From NCBI GenBank assembly GCA_001695595.3, contig MBPM02000069.1, positions 186,001-250,000 of the forward strand: a stretch of DNA of 64,000 nucleotides. The letters run 5' to 3'. This stretch comes from Plasmopara viticola (Eukaryota; Oomycota; Peronosporomycetes; Peronosporales; Peronosporaceae). Each line of letters begins with the position of its first letter. Positions within the stretch are counted from its first letter, which is position 1. The translations under genes and the position numbers were made by a program. The notes under the pieces were generated by a model. That model was given only the letters and a program-made list of their open reading frames with translations, had not been told where the DNA came from and searched no databases. This document shows positions 11,733 to 22,866 of the stretch, piece by piece.

Positions 11733-13870
11733 AGCTTTAACGAGATTTTATCGTGTCAAGGATTTGAATGAATGTAAGCTTACCGAAATTTAAATCTAAT
11801 TTCTGTTGATAAAATAGATGATCTTACGAGGAAACCACTCTTGTGATCTTCATGCGACTCGTCATATCTCTGTACATACATATAATAGGAACAGCTGAGT
11901 CACCTATTCTGTAATATTTGGTATTTACACGCTGTTCAATGCCGTGCGTCGATATAAGATTGTAGAGAACAAGCGATCGACTGTGCGTACTTTTTTTTTG
12001 TCTCACGAATTTCGGTCTTCGTCAATTATCGTTGCGTTGCTCGATGTACTGCTATAAATCCGAGAAAAACAATTTTAGATCTACTCATGGTGTAGATAAA
12101 ACACCCCGATCTTTATTGGCCATGTGTTTAGCTCTCAGCCATTTTTTTTACAAAGCAAACAACGTCACTGTGGATGTACTCATCTAAATGTCGTTAAAAT
12201 TTGCTTTGAAAAAAGTTGTTTGTGCTTTCGATCGACGAAGGGGGTCAGTCCGTAGTTGAACAAACCGCGTAAGTACTCACGAATCAGGGCTGCATCATTG
12301 TCGAAATCACCAGCAATTCGCACATACAAAGTCCAGTACATCCAATTATTTATATAGGAGAGCGAAATACTGGAGGCAACAAAGTCAACAGTGGAAATAT
12401 TGTCACAATAGTATGAGAACTTCGATTTCTTTGTGTCTGGTCTAAAACTTAACTTTCAATCACTCTGTTACTAATACTACTTAATGATTAGCAGTCACCA
12501 TCACTCTACCAGCATTAAGCTGGCCTATTCCTCCAACGATGACTAAACAAATAGCGAAGAAGACTACCTCACAACCGGCCAAGTGGCTACGCCTGCGCTA
12601 AAGGATCTCTTACGCTTTGGACGGCGATTGCATACTTGAATGCTGGCTAAAAAAGGCACAAAGACTAGAACGGCGCTGAAGGGTTTACCTCTCGACGTTG
12701 GCATTTCCTGTCTACAATGAGGTGTTACACCAACAGGTTCAAGTGTAATACCACCAAAAGGATTGCCGGTCGGCATCCACACCATACCATAAAAATATAT
12801 GAATTGGTACTAGGAATAGGAATCTGTGGCTGTATGATTCAGACTAAGAATCTCTATTGTCATTAGAAGTCTGAAGGTCTATTTTGTGAAAATTATTAAG
12901 GACGTATTGAGCTCCAGATGAAGTACGGGAACATTAGATGCTAGAGAGCCACCAGTTAGGCTGTGAAAAGACAGTAATTCTCCATTAAATATTACTCCTC
13001 AGATTGCTTCGGGCAAACAATATTTTTTTCCAACTTCGATTGGCTCGCCGCCTAAGCCTCAGTCGAAAACTGACTTTTCAATAAACTTTTTCCGCAACGG
13101 TGTTATACTAAGTTGGTGAATAACTTGTAAGGCTGTCGTCTCAAAGGCTTACAACCCAATGTATTTGTAACGGCAAATGTAGCTTACGCGAAGGTAAGCA
13201 AATTGATCTTGCAGGTTTATATTTATTGCAACAGATACTCTCTACGTAGTGGCAGTCATTCGTTGAGACAAATGATTTCATATAGATACGCAAGGTTTGG
13301 CGGCTATGCGATATAATTGTTTCTCCAAACAGTGGTTTAATATGCCCAATTTGGGTTTTTTCTTGAGACAGCGTCAACCAATGACTCGAGTATTCCACAC
13401 GACGTGCTTTGTGCATCTTGTCCAAGATGAAACAAAAAATTGGTTGTGTCTTTTTAATCTCAAATCAAGCTGAACAGGTCTTGAGCTGATACAAGCTTAG
13501 TCCCAAATCTGCCTTCTATTACTGAACAATTTTATCGGTGAAATCCGCCTCCATTTTTGATGAAAATAGAATTGGATTGCGAAGTACGCTTGTCTCGTGA
13601 ATACAAGAGAAACTTATTATTTCCAGTGCGGTTTGTCAAGGTAAAAGTATTGTTTAACTTGAGAAAGTATGCGACTCATGTTTCTTATTAGTGCATTTTA
13701 TTCAGCGCGTAGGATCTGTACCGAAGTTTTGTTCGTCGAACACTGACTTTTGATTTTTGCATGCAGTCTGGGCTTTGCAGGTGGTGCAATGGTATTGTGG
13801 TAGTGTAAGAGCTTCCTAAGTCGTTATGAAATTAACTCCGTTGAAGATGGTATACATCATGATGGCTTTA
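11733..13870. other. Spacer, no gene recognised
   Basis: Only short frames are present, such as 12564-12785 minus and 13141-13425 minus. None shows a domain that I recognise, and each is contradicted by frames on the other strand. No RNA gene is seen. Confidence 0.4.
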
Positions 13871-13879
13871 GTAAAGTCT

Positions 13880-14330
13880 TGGAATGAAATTTGCGCAGCA
13901 TTTCAAGTTTTTCTTTGCTTGTCGCAATCTTTTCACTTATTTGTATAATCGGCAAGAGATCCGTCGAGATGAAACAAAAGTACGACGTCTGCAAATTCAG
14001 CCTCCCACCTTATTTCTGCCTTAGCAGAGGCACACCATCAAGCATCGCACTCATCACGGGACGTACATTTTTGACACTGGTGGCGATCAGAGTACGCGTT
14101 AAGGCCGTGCTCAAAGCTGAACTCTGAACATCCTGAGTGTTGAAAAAGCTAAGACCAATGACGTTATAGAACTATCAAATTTTGTGAGCTTGATATCCAC
14201 GTTTTATGATTGATCCAGTGTAGTGACCGCAAAGGTCTTGGGGCTCATGAGTTTACTTTCCAGCATTCTAAGGCAATTTGTTCAGTCCACTATCCTTGCG
14301 TCACTACTTGTAATTAGGAGAGCAGCGTGA
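13880..14330 (-). pseudogene. Fragment of an unidentified decayed gene
   Basis: The minus strand reads as protein-like sequence over some 150 codons with a few stops and frame changes: DARIVD...LRMLESKLMSPKTFA near 14230-14310, LVLAFSTLRMF near 14110-14150, then ATSVKNVRPVMSAMLDG near 14030-14080 and TSYFCFISTDLLPI near 13950-13990. The plus-strand frame over the same bases is shorter and starts only at a TTG. I do not recognise the family; it may be a host-gene relic or part of a transposon. Confidence 0.3.
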
Positions 14331-14917
14331 CCACTTTTTTCGACATGCCAAGTAGAGCTGATAAAAAGGACTGATTAAATGCAAGTACACTTCGACGATT
14401 GCCAAAAAGCAAAAGCTGTCACTCCCGATCGGTCAAAACACCGTCATTCAAGTCGAGCAAGCGCAAAAAGAAATTTTGTCGACGTCAACTAGAAGAATTA
14501 TGTCCGAGCTTAGGCAATTTAACACGCGCGCGCATGCTAAACCGGGTGGTGGCCCGAGCAAGAGACATCATCTCACGTATCCACTGGTTGCAGGCGCTTT
14601 ATCTAGCCGCAGCGTCACTTAAACGCAGCAATATACCAAGATGGAGCCGCCTTTTAAAGCCCAACTCTATATTCAATTGTCTACACCTTGTGTCCACTTT
14701 TCTTGGCGTCAATTATTCGTGTCCGTGGATTTATTGAAATTAAGGTATACAAAACAGCGCAATACTTATAATCGATAAATAACCGTCGAATTAGTAGCCA
14801 GTGCAACTTTGCAATCATCAAATTAGTGGCCACAACCAAACCCATCTAAAAAACAATCAATGAGGGAGAGAAGGAAATTAAAGTACAATAATTACTTGTC
14901 AGCAGCAGTACAGAGAT

Positions 14918-15958
14918 ATGTACAAAGAAAAAAAACGTGGACGTCTCAAGCGCTACAAGGATATTGTATCTACACTAAGGAAGTATCATCGAAAAAGTGA
15001 CATTGAGGTCAAGAAAATTCCGAACGAGTCCCATACTTTGACCAGGAGTGTGAGGTTGATATTGTGGATCAGATTATTGGAATGCCATGTGCGGGTTTCC
15101 CGGTTTCCAGATCGCAAGCTCTTGTAGGAGCAAGTAAATGTGATCAATTTATGAACAGAATTTCTAGATCGCTCCATATATTCGGTGAAGGATTATACAG
15201 GAGATTGACTGGTCTTCATAGTCAAATTCTTGTCGTACGAGAGGCTCAAGTAGTCAATCGTAGCCGTAACAAAGCGTCTGAAGACGTTAGAAAGCGTTGA
15301 GAAATCGCACGTTTGACGACGATGAATATTTTGAAACCAGACCAAGTATACTTAATCGCTGAAATAGTTTTTTAAATACCGGAAAAAGAATTGTCTAGCA
15401 GTCAAAGGGAGCAGAATTGTGTGGACGACAAGCATCGCAGCAACTATACGCCTATCATTGATCGCAGCATGCTCGGCCCTGGACACACAAAACCACCAAC
15501 GTTCATTCTGCCTGGCGAACGTGTTGCCCGTACTATGTGGGATGAATGTATTTGCTGGAGGGGCAACCACGACGACAACAGAGAGTGGGTTTCTAAACGA
15601 GAAGATACATTATACTTGGATTGATATATTTTAAGAATCACTACCACCAAACGTTAAAAAACTATCATTTTAATTTTTGATGTACACGGTTATATATATC
15701 AATAAGAATCGTTACAAAAGCTCTAGAATATAGGGTTCTGCTGGTTTGCTTACCGCCAAATGCTACGCATTTAGTGCACCTACTGATCTTTTCGATTTCA
15801 AAAAAAGAAAATTGGTGCCTCTATTAGACGTATATGCTACAAATAGGGGAATCAATCATAGCCGACCATTATCGATTCGCCTAGCTAATGGCTTATGGCG
15901 TGATGTAATGAAAGATACAACCTTTACAGCAGAATCAAAAGCGTCTGGTTCCATCTAG
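14918..15958 (+). pseudogene. pogo/CENP-B-type (DDE_1) transposase pseudogene
   Basis: Plus-strand translation, with frame changes and stops, follows the layout of a pogo/Tigger-like transposase. A CENP-B-type helix-turn-helix segment reads IIGMPCAGFPVSRSQAL near 15070-15130. EAQVVNRSRNKASEDV follows near 15240-15290. A segment typical of the DDE_1 domain reads PPTFILPGERVARTMWDEC near 15490-15550. Then come ESGFLNEKIHYTWID near 15580-15630, FDVHGYI near 15680 (position of the second catalytic Asp), and APTDLFDFKKRKL...LANGLWRDVM near 15775-15915. The element ends could not be defined. The copy is dead. Confidence 0.65.
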
Positions 15959-16116
15959 CTTTGTAAACTTGATGGAAAGATTAGATTCATAGCACAGAAT
16001 ATTGCAAGCTTTACAAAGTTTTAGAAATCGTAGATTCTGAATGTTATAAAATGTATGCTTAAGTAGAGTTTTAGAAGAAAAATGTGTAAATTGAGTCTGC
16101 AAGCGTGCTGCGAGAC

Positions 16117-17187
16117 TCACAAATAGTTGGCGTCAACCCACCACAGAGACTTAATGTCTCTGCCAATGATATCAGTGATGTCCTTGGCGGTATCCAATTG
16201 ACCGCTGAAAGACACACGCTTGTCAGTGGCTGCACCAGGACCAAAGTTCTTAAACTCTTTGAAGTACACATTAGCCGTAAGATTCTTCTCGTCCCAAGGC
16301 CTCCATCCTCCGGGGTTAATGACGTCGCCCAGTTCGGAGTTCTGAAACACCACACGGGCATATTCACGCCATGGACGTCCCAGAAAAACCTTTCCAAATA
16401 AAGCCTTATTGGAGCTGAAGATACGCGCCTTATTAAATACATACTCAGAAGCAATGGTGCTGTTCGTGTTGCCATTGGCAGTGATAGAGCCTTTACCGAT
16501 GGGTTCAATATCGCATTTCTCGAACCACGCCAACCCCTCTTTTCCAAAAATAAAGTCGACAGCGCCACTTATGTATGATCGAGCATAGAGCTGCCGACCT
16601 TTGTTAGCACATACGGTGTCCTGGAACCCAGTGAACTTGCACGCGTAAAATCCATGATCTGTTTCGTTCACGTAGACAGCCAGACCTTGTCCAAAATTAT
16701 CGATATCGCCAGCTGTGTTGGCGACGTTGAGATTGTAGACTTTTACACCGCTCGAGGACTTAGAACTGAGGGTGCTGGTATAATAGTTGCGATTAGTTGT
16801 GATGTCAGATGGAATGTCGATTTGAGCCTTGGCCTGAGTGATCGTTACCTCATTGGCAGCGTACGACATCGTGTCGCACGTGTAGCCTTGCATCACCAAA
16901 GGCCCATTGAGCTCCGGAACGATGACCTGCTCGTGATAGATTCCTGGGAGTATGAAGATAGTGTGCGTGTCTGTCGTGTTTGAGACTTGTGCCACACCCT
17001 CGGCAACCGTCTTGAAGCTGCCGGGATGGGTCCCAGTGGCATCGACTACGATGGCACCCACAGGAGGAATAATCCGTGCGTGATTTCCAGTGCACGCGCC
17101 CGACGGGTGTCCTTCGGTCAAGGCAATTGTTGCTGCGCCGACAGTGAGGCCCGCGAAAAAAACACTGGAGAATGAACCGCTTTTCAT
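16117..17187 (-). CDS. Secreted pectin methylesterase (pectinesterase), catalytically complete
   Basis: 356 residues, single exon, ATG at 17187. It is a CE8 pectinesterase that would demethylate plant pectin outside the cell. The signal peptide lies in residues 1 to about 20 (SVFFAGLTVGAATIA). Catalytic signatures are intact: GIYHE at 82-86, GQGLAVY with Gln167, FQDT with Gln189 and Asp190, VDFIFG with Asp211, and LGRPW with Arg271 and Trp273. Residue numbering and motif spacing match the PME at 9465-10538 exactly up to the last few residues, and the upstream DNA is also shared, so the two are recent tandem duplicates in the same orientation about 6.6 kb apart. The C-terminus ends in WWVDANYL followed by TGA. 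Both copies look functional from sequence; isoform differences lie mostly in loops such as residues 64-90 and 160-170. Confidence 0.95.
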   Translation of the reverse strand: MKSGSFSSVFFAGLTVGAATIALTEGHPSGACTGNHARIIPPVGAIVVDATGTHPGSFKTVAEGVAQVSNTTDTHTIFILPGIYHEQVIVPELNGPLVMQGYTCDTMSYAANEVTITQAKAQIDIPSDITTNRNYYTSTLSSKSSSGVKVYNLNVANTAGDIDNFGQGLAVYVNETDHGFYACKFTGFQDTVCANKGRQLYARSYISGAVDFIFGKEGLAWFEKCDIEPIGKGSITANGNTNSTIASEYVFNKARIFSSNKALFGKVFLGRPWREYARVVFQNSELGDVINPGGWRPWDEKNLTANVYFKEFKNFGPGAATDKRVSFSGQLDTAKDITDIIGRDIKSLWWVDANYL

Positions 17188-17221
17188 GATTGTAGTCGAG
17201 TATGCTTATTGCCGTCGATGA

Positions 17222-17240
17222 AACTCTAAAAATGAGCTTT
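17222..17240 (-). promoter_or_regulatory. Oomycete initiator-like motif of the second PME gene
   Basis: On the minus strand GCTCATTTTTAGAGTTT begins about 50 bp upstream of the ATG. It closely resembles the oomycete core promoter (GCTCATTYY followed by an A/T-rich flank). It supports the chosen start codon. Confidence 0.6.
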
Positions 17241-17289
17241 CTGGATACGGTCTTGCATGAGTGACTTCCTCTTAAACAACGATTGGCTT

Positions 17290-17650
17290 CAGAAAAAGGT
17301 TGTGACCATTCCTAAGATTGCATGCTCGTTGTTTAGTTGTTCCACCCATGCGTGCCACCAATTCTCAATGCACGATGCACAATACATTTAAACGGTTTCT
17401 CCAGTCGTTGATTTTATGTATCCTATGTCATCTTTATGTTATACCATATTCTTTTCCAGAAGCCCATCCCACGATATCTACCATGTGCTAGTACCATAAG
17501 GCATATCTCCAATCGACCGATTGAATTCCATCCTGCCAAGTTTAAAGTGAAGATTCGTTGCTTGAGCGCTTAATCGCTTTTATATCAATTTACAAAGCTG
17601 CGATGCAACATAGATATATCATGCGAGTCTAACGTCGATACGACTTGTGC
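17290..17650 (-). repeat. Upstream block shared with the first PME gene
   Basis: This is the partner of the block at 10640-10930. It shows that the PME duplication unit carried more than 400 bp of 5' flank. A short AT-rich direct repeat (ATATATATATCGTT, twice between 17705 and 17755) follows it. Confidence 0.6.
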
Positions 17651-17759
17651 GTAGCCAGACTCGACCAGAAAAAACTTCAAGTTTAATCGGGTCTGAAGCA
17701 TAGAAGCTACATATATATATCGTTAATAGAAGCCCCATATATATATATCGTTGATCGTA

Positions 17760-20140
17760 TCTTGATTACAGTCTGCCCGATCAGCAACGGCTACTTTAAA
17801 CCTGAAATTGGGCGATTTAAAGCACAGAGCCAATCAGAATACAACTAAAGAAGGCAATATTATCGCGATCTACAAACACCGTTAATTTTCTGACTTAGCC
17901 GTCGAAAGACGATCGGCTAACTCATAATACTCTTCTTCCACTTTATATTTATGTTATATAGGTACTTTAAAAAGATGACATACTGCACGTCCATTGGCTA
18001 CTTCCGGATACTGATGTACTCTTGAGTAAGACGTTCAACCTCTGCTGGCGAACGTGTTGTGTTTTGATTGGCAGCGTGCACTTTGCTGGCAGCCCCCACC
18101 ATCTCGATAGGGCTGAGCTCATTCTGTTTGCACACCCCAGCCAACTTGACGGCTTTCTGCTACACGAAAACTCCTCCTCGTACTTCTCGTACATCGTTCG
18201 TCCGCGGTGTGCTTGACTCGTTTTTTAAATTTCAATCAAAGAACTTGCTTTTTCAATCACGAGTACAAAGCGAGGTGGACAAGCAGTGAACACTTTCTTC
18301 CAGCTTACTCAAAATCATTGACGAGTTCATCTCTAGGCAGTCGGATCCCTGTTTTCCGCGAAAAATCAGACCGGCACTGGGCATAGAATCTTCCTCAGTA
18401 CCCCGTGATCCACACTTTTGAGCGCATTCCTGACCCGGAAGAAACCTTGGGTCTACCGTCGCCTTCTTCGTTCAGCCAAACTTTCGTCCAAATCTCATCT
18501 TGACAAAATATTGTTCAACCTTTTGCACGATATCCACGAACGTACTTGATGAACGTCAGTCGCTGCAGAGCAATCGACGCCATGCCTTCAATTTCTTTGT
18601 AATGGTTGGGGCGGTTGCCGTGCGTGAAGGCCACGTCTTCTACGAGCACGCGGTTATTCTGCCCATTTCCGGGATGTGGATCTAGTGCTTTGTCGCAGTT
18701 GCAGCTCTTTGAGAAATGTGTCCAGCTTCGCGTGCTACTTTCGCGATTCATTTGAAAATTGTCGATCGAACAACAGGAGAGACAGCCCTCGGCACGATTC
18801 GCGCTCTTCTCGTTTCTCACACTGGTCTTCACTAGATTTGTCAACGCCATTCTTTGCCACTTAAGCCACCTTCTTTATTGTTGACTGGCTAAGCTAATAC
18901 ATGCCGCCGTGCGCTTCAATGGCTGGCTCACATCGATTCGCTCGCCTCGCTTTCTTATCGAAATAGCTCCTCGTATTGATAATAAATTCTGCCACAGTCT
19001 CCGTTACCCGGCGTGTTATGTGAGATTTCCTCTCGCGACGTCACTTTTTCGATATCGTAAAATTCAGAGCTGTTATATCTAAAATGGAATCTTGAGAGGG
19101 CAAAAAGCTGCTTACTTGTCTTTTCGTTGTTAATACGTTGGTCGCAGATGAGGTATGCTTCGCAGGTCGACAATTCAATGCGAAGCGAGAGGGTAACTGT
19201 CACTCATTGAAAAAGCGCAAGATAAGTAAAGACTCTTCTTTCATTAGGTAGCCAAATGCATAGCTTGCCATCTCTATTAAAAAACGATTTAGTAATATTT
19301 AGAAATGCTCATTTTCAAATTTTAAATACCCGCAATTATTATTCTACTAAAGTTTTTCTTGTTAAATCAAATTAACCTTTGGATCAGGCTTAATGCCCAA
19401 ATTCGTCTTGATGATCCAAATAAGCACGATCCTAACTCAGATTCTCCCTCCGATCAATCAGCCTATTCTTAAAAACATTCGGTAAGTGTTGACTGTGACC
19501 ACATTGCAAAGTAAGTCTAGTCATGTATATATTTGTGTACTTGAAGAGGAAGGCAACTACCACCATAAGAGCTCGCCTTTACTTAAGTGCCACTTCCTCT
19601 AGAATTGCATCTTATAGGAAAGGAATAAATATGAACCAAAGTCTTTGTCGTTTCTCCAAATGGTCGTTCGATTATAATGATGATTGCACATGCAGCTAAA
19701 GAGACTGCCATTTGGCAAGATCAAATACTGATGACAGCTTTAACTCCCAAAAGGTTGCTTCGAAACCCAACAGAGGTCAACCCCAAAAAATGATTTTTGC
19801 TCTCAAAGTTGAGCGTCGTCCACACCAAAAGCTGTACCTACCACAAATGTTGCACCTGCAACTTGTGTAGTGAGTCAAAAATGAACTACCCGCTCAAGAT
19901 CGGACTAGGCACAGAAAGCTTTACATGAGCACGACGACAAAGATTGCAAGTAAATAATCCACTTTCGCCGGGTAATTTACATATTCTTTATCGGGCGTTC
20001 GATGCTTCAAGCACTAGCCTGAATCATTGCCAACTTTGGCTGTGAGAAGCTTCATGCTGACGAAATATTATCATACAGCCTCTATAGCGCAAAGAAATTA
20101 TTAGACTCAATCAGTCATGCAAAGGGTCTCACCCGTCATG
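17760..20140. other. Spacer, no gene recognised
   Basis: Between about 17960 and 18870 both strands hold frames of 60-111 codons. The longest, 18515-18850 minus, has an ATG and 111 codons but no recognisable domain and faces comparable frames on the plus strand. It could be an old pseudogene. The rest holds nothing that I can name. Confidence 0.35.
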
Positions 20141-20149
20141 ATAACAAGT

Positions 20150-21860
20150 CAATGGTGACCCCCAGGGCTTCAGCGAATTCCTCGCTGATTATTGTATCAA
20201 CACTGGGGATATAGACAAGAATGGTGAAGTCAGAGATGACAATTCACCAAGCATGCCAGGGTTGGCTCAATGACTGAAAGTATTGAAGCAGCTCGCCGAA
20301 TACCGACACGAAGTGAGAGATCTTATCACTCTTTAGATAACGAAAGGATGAAAATCGGTCTCAATATTGCTCAGCCGATACAGACCATGGTGCCGAGCAG
20401 TATCCTTATCTGCTTCGCGCATCCCGCGAGCTTCCTAGAGATCTCTACTCGCGCGGCATTTACTAATTGATCTGGTTTTAGAAAAAGTCATCGTTTCAGC
20501 GAGACCTTATCGAGACTATGCGCGTACTTTAAGCTCCGCATCGAATTCCATTCAAATGGTGTGCTTGCTACATCACATCCGATTTCGTAAAAAGTCCGAA
20601 GACACGGATGTACAAGCCAGGTGTTTGAGTATTTTTGCCTCAAATAGAAGAGCTTTTTTTCGCTTCAAATCCCCCTCGAACAAGAGTTTATTCCTTGAAG
20701 TGATAGCGCACCACAATTTGTTTGGAAAGAATACATTAAAACCTAAAGTGAAGAATTTTTGAACCCAGACACATCTAAAACCGTGCATCTTGGCCAAGGA
20801 CTTCGATCACTTGTAGATTTATTCCCCTCCGAATGTTTTTATCAGACATAATACCAAGCAAGGCGCTCAGAGTCTAATCTTCGAGCGTGAGAGCCCTCCA
20901 TACGGCCAAAACACTAAAAAATGGCTATAAAGAAACAATCGCCTTTAGATTGAAATGGGCGTCGGGCAATCGAACGAGATCCAGTCATATTGCTCCAAAG
21001 GGCTCTGAAAAGGGAAGCATTCTAGCCTATTAACAAAACGATCATGTTCACCGAAGTAGCACCACTGCTTTACTACACGAGGAGCGCTGAGGAGGCCGTC
21101 CCCACCTCGGCCTTGCGATTGTTTTATAAAGAATTGTATTCTTTGCATAACCGAGTGCACGCTGCAAATTGTGCTCTTTGGGTAGACCCTGGTAGTTAGC
21201 TGCGGCTTTGTCTGGATTATAATTAATTCTCCAGGGTCTAAAGAAGAAGCTGAATTTCTCTGGCCATTTGGCCCATGAGCGTTACAGTACAATTGACGGC
21301 AGCACATTTCAGCGGAAGTCTCGAACTGCGTCGAGAAGTCTTTTCTCTTCGAAATAAGTTTTCTGATCATGACGAGGGTTGACCAGCAACATGCGTGCCA
21401 CATGCTATCCACGTGCATGTTAGAGTCTTCGCCCGGTTTTTAAGCATATAGCCTGTTTAGATACTTTGCTTGCGACGAGCAAATTTCGAAATATCTATGT
21501 GCCTTGTCAAGGCCTCATCCTTGCTGCCTTGACATAAAGCCAGACACGCCACTCACGAAATGCGTACTTTTTTCTATGATCATTGCTAAGTGGCTTACGT
21601 ACGCGCGTAGTAGAAGACTCTCGCCCTTGAGTCTTTGAATGAAAGCCAGTCCAGCGTTTCGCGAGCAATGAGTGCGGTTCTCCATAGAATCTGCTTAGTG
21701 ACATGCGTACCCCATTCATACTATCTTGGCTGCAGCCCAGCCGTGTCACTCATGACGTCTCGCGAGTTCTGCGTCTGATAAAAAAGACTCTGTATTTTTT
21801 GTACACCCCACACTCAGGACCCCTTTCCGCGACAGCATCAAAGCGTAGCGCATGCAGCAA
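20150..21860 (+). repeat. Dispersed repeat of unknown family, copy 1
   Basis: This stretch is similar in order and direction to 60700-62750. Matching landmarks are IEAARRIPTRS...AQPIQTMVPSS (20280-20400) versus IIEASRGILTQ...IQAMVPSS (60840-61345), GAGACTATGCGC (20511 and 61451), GGCCGAGGTG on the minus strand (near 21115 and 62055), AGAAAACTTAT versus AGAAAGCTTAT (minus, near 21355 and 62275), and GTGTCACTCATGACGT (21743 and 62618). Both copies are broken by many stops. The best frames are on the plus strand in the first part, while a 157-codon ATG frame lies on the minus strand at 20945-21418. I do not recognise the encoded family. Confidence 0.6.
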
Positions 21861-21943
21861 CTTTCTTTAGTGTCCGTAAAAAAAGCGCATCCTTTTTTAA
21901 AAAGAAGTGAACTTATATAGAAAATACCTTTTTTTTGTATGTC

Positions 21944-21986
21944 GTGGACAGAATCAGGTCGTGTGTGTCGACTTCATTCTGTCCAC
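21944..21986. repeat. Perfect 11-bp inverted repeat (hairpin)
   Basis: GTGGACAGAAT at 21944-21954 is followed after 21 bases by ATTCTGTCCAC at 21976-21986. It sits just past the end of repeat copy 1 and about 0.9 kb upstream of the first ADH gene. Role unknown; it could be a transposon end, a footprint or chance. Confidence 0.6.
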
Positions 21987-21999
21987 AGCAACACGAGCT

Positions 22000-22590
22000 G
22001 TTTTCAAGTGGTACAAGAAAGGTTGCTTTTGAATGAGTCTCGCTTGCATTGTTGTATTGTATCTTTTGTCTTGATGCATTATTTTGTTCACGTCATCGGA
22101 CATACTATTTTCAATCAATGTGTTCAAACAATACTTTTAAAGAACCAAAAAGCGATATCTTTGAGAGGCTCCACCCCTTCGACAGTGAGTCGGTCGTAGG
22201 TACATTGTGTCTTTCTCCAACGACTTTTAACATTCCATTAATGTTCTGCAGAATTTTCTCTTACTTCGTCTAGATTCTTCGAAATTCGACTATTCGATAA
22301 CTTAATCCACCAACACACTGCTTAATTTACCATTCCATACACAGAAGCCCGTATCATGTTATTCACGTGGCAAGTTTCAGATCTCGTGTATTCTGCTGTA
22401 ATTAGTATTAAAGTATCTTTCATAAGCTGTTAAGATAGCGCCTACGAAGCCGATGCGGTCGAAAGCTCGAGCTTGCTTGTCAGATTAAGCTCACTGAGCT
22501 GTGTGCGCCCACGTTGCCGACCGCCCTATTTAGTTGTGTGAGTGCTCTGCGATGCTAGGTTTCGCGTTAGATAGCAACTATATTATTGGA
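22000..22590. other. Spacer upstream of the duplicated ADH block
   Basis: No gene or recognisable repeat is seen. Short frames here (up to 86 codons, 21939-22199) show no domain and run through the hairpin. Confidence 0.4.
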
Positions 22591-22836
22591 AAGATGGATT
22601 TTTCACCTGATCGAAAATCATCTGAGAAAAAATTCTAATATCTCAGCATTCGCTAGCTAATTATACGCATTATTCAGTTCTCTGGAAATCATTTGATTAT
22701 GAGCAAAATTACCTTCAACGATCAATTTAATGGATCCAGAGCCGTCACACGTCCCAGCAGCGCGGTATCTCATGGAATGTTGCAGCTCGCATAGGAAGAC
22801 CTCGACTATCTCTCAAAGTACTTCATTTTGGATCTT

Positions 22837-22850
22837 GCTCACTTTAAAAT
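22837..22850 (+). promoter_or_regulatory. Initiator-like motif of the first ADH gene
   Basis: GCTCACTTTAAAAT lies 17-30 bp upstream of the ATG at 22867. TCACTTT fits the oomycete Inr consensus. The surrounding bases are conserved in the second ADH copy, where the motif is slightly altered (CCCACTTGAACAT). Confidence 0.5.
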
Positions 22851-22866
22851 CCACACTATAGTAACG

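Noticed and set aside
22828..22866. N-terminal extension of the first ADH from a TTG
   Set aside because: The ATG at 22867 gives a normal-length enzyme, and the extension overlaps the initiator-like motif. The same holds for 59979-60050 in the second copy.
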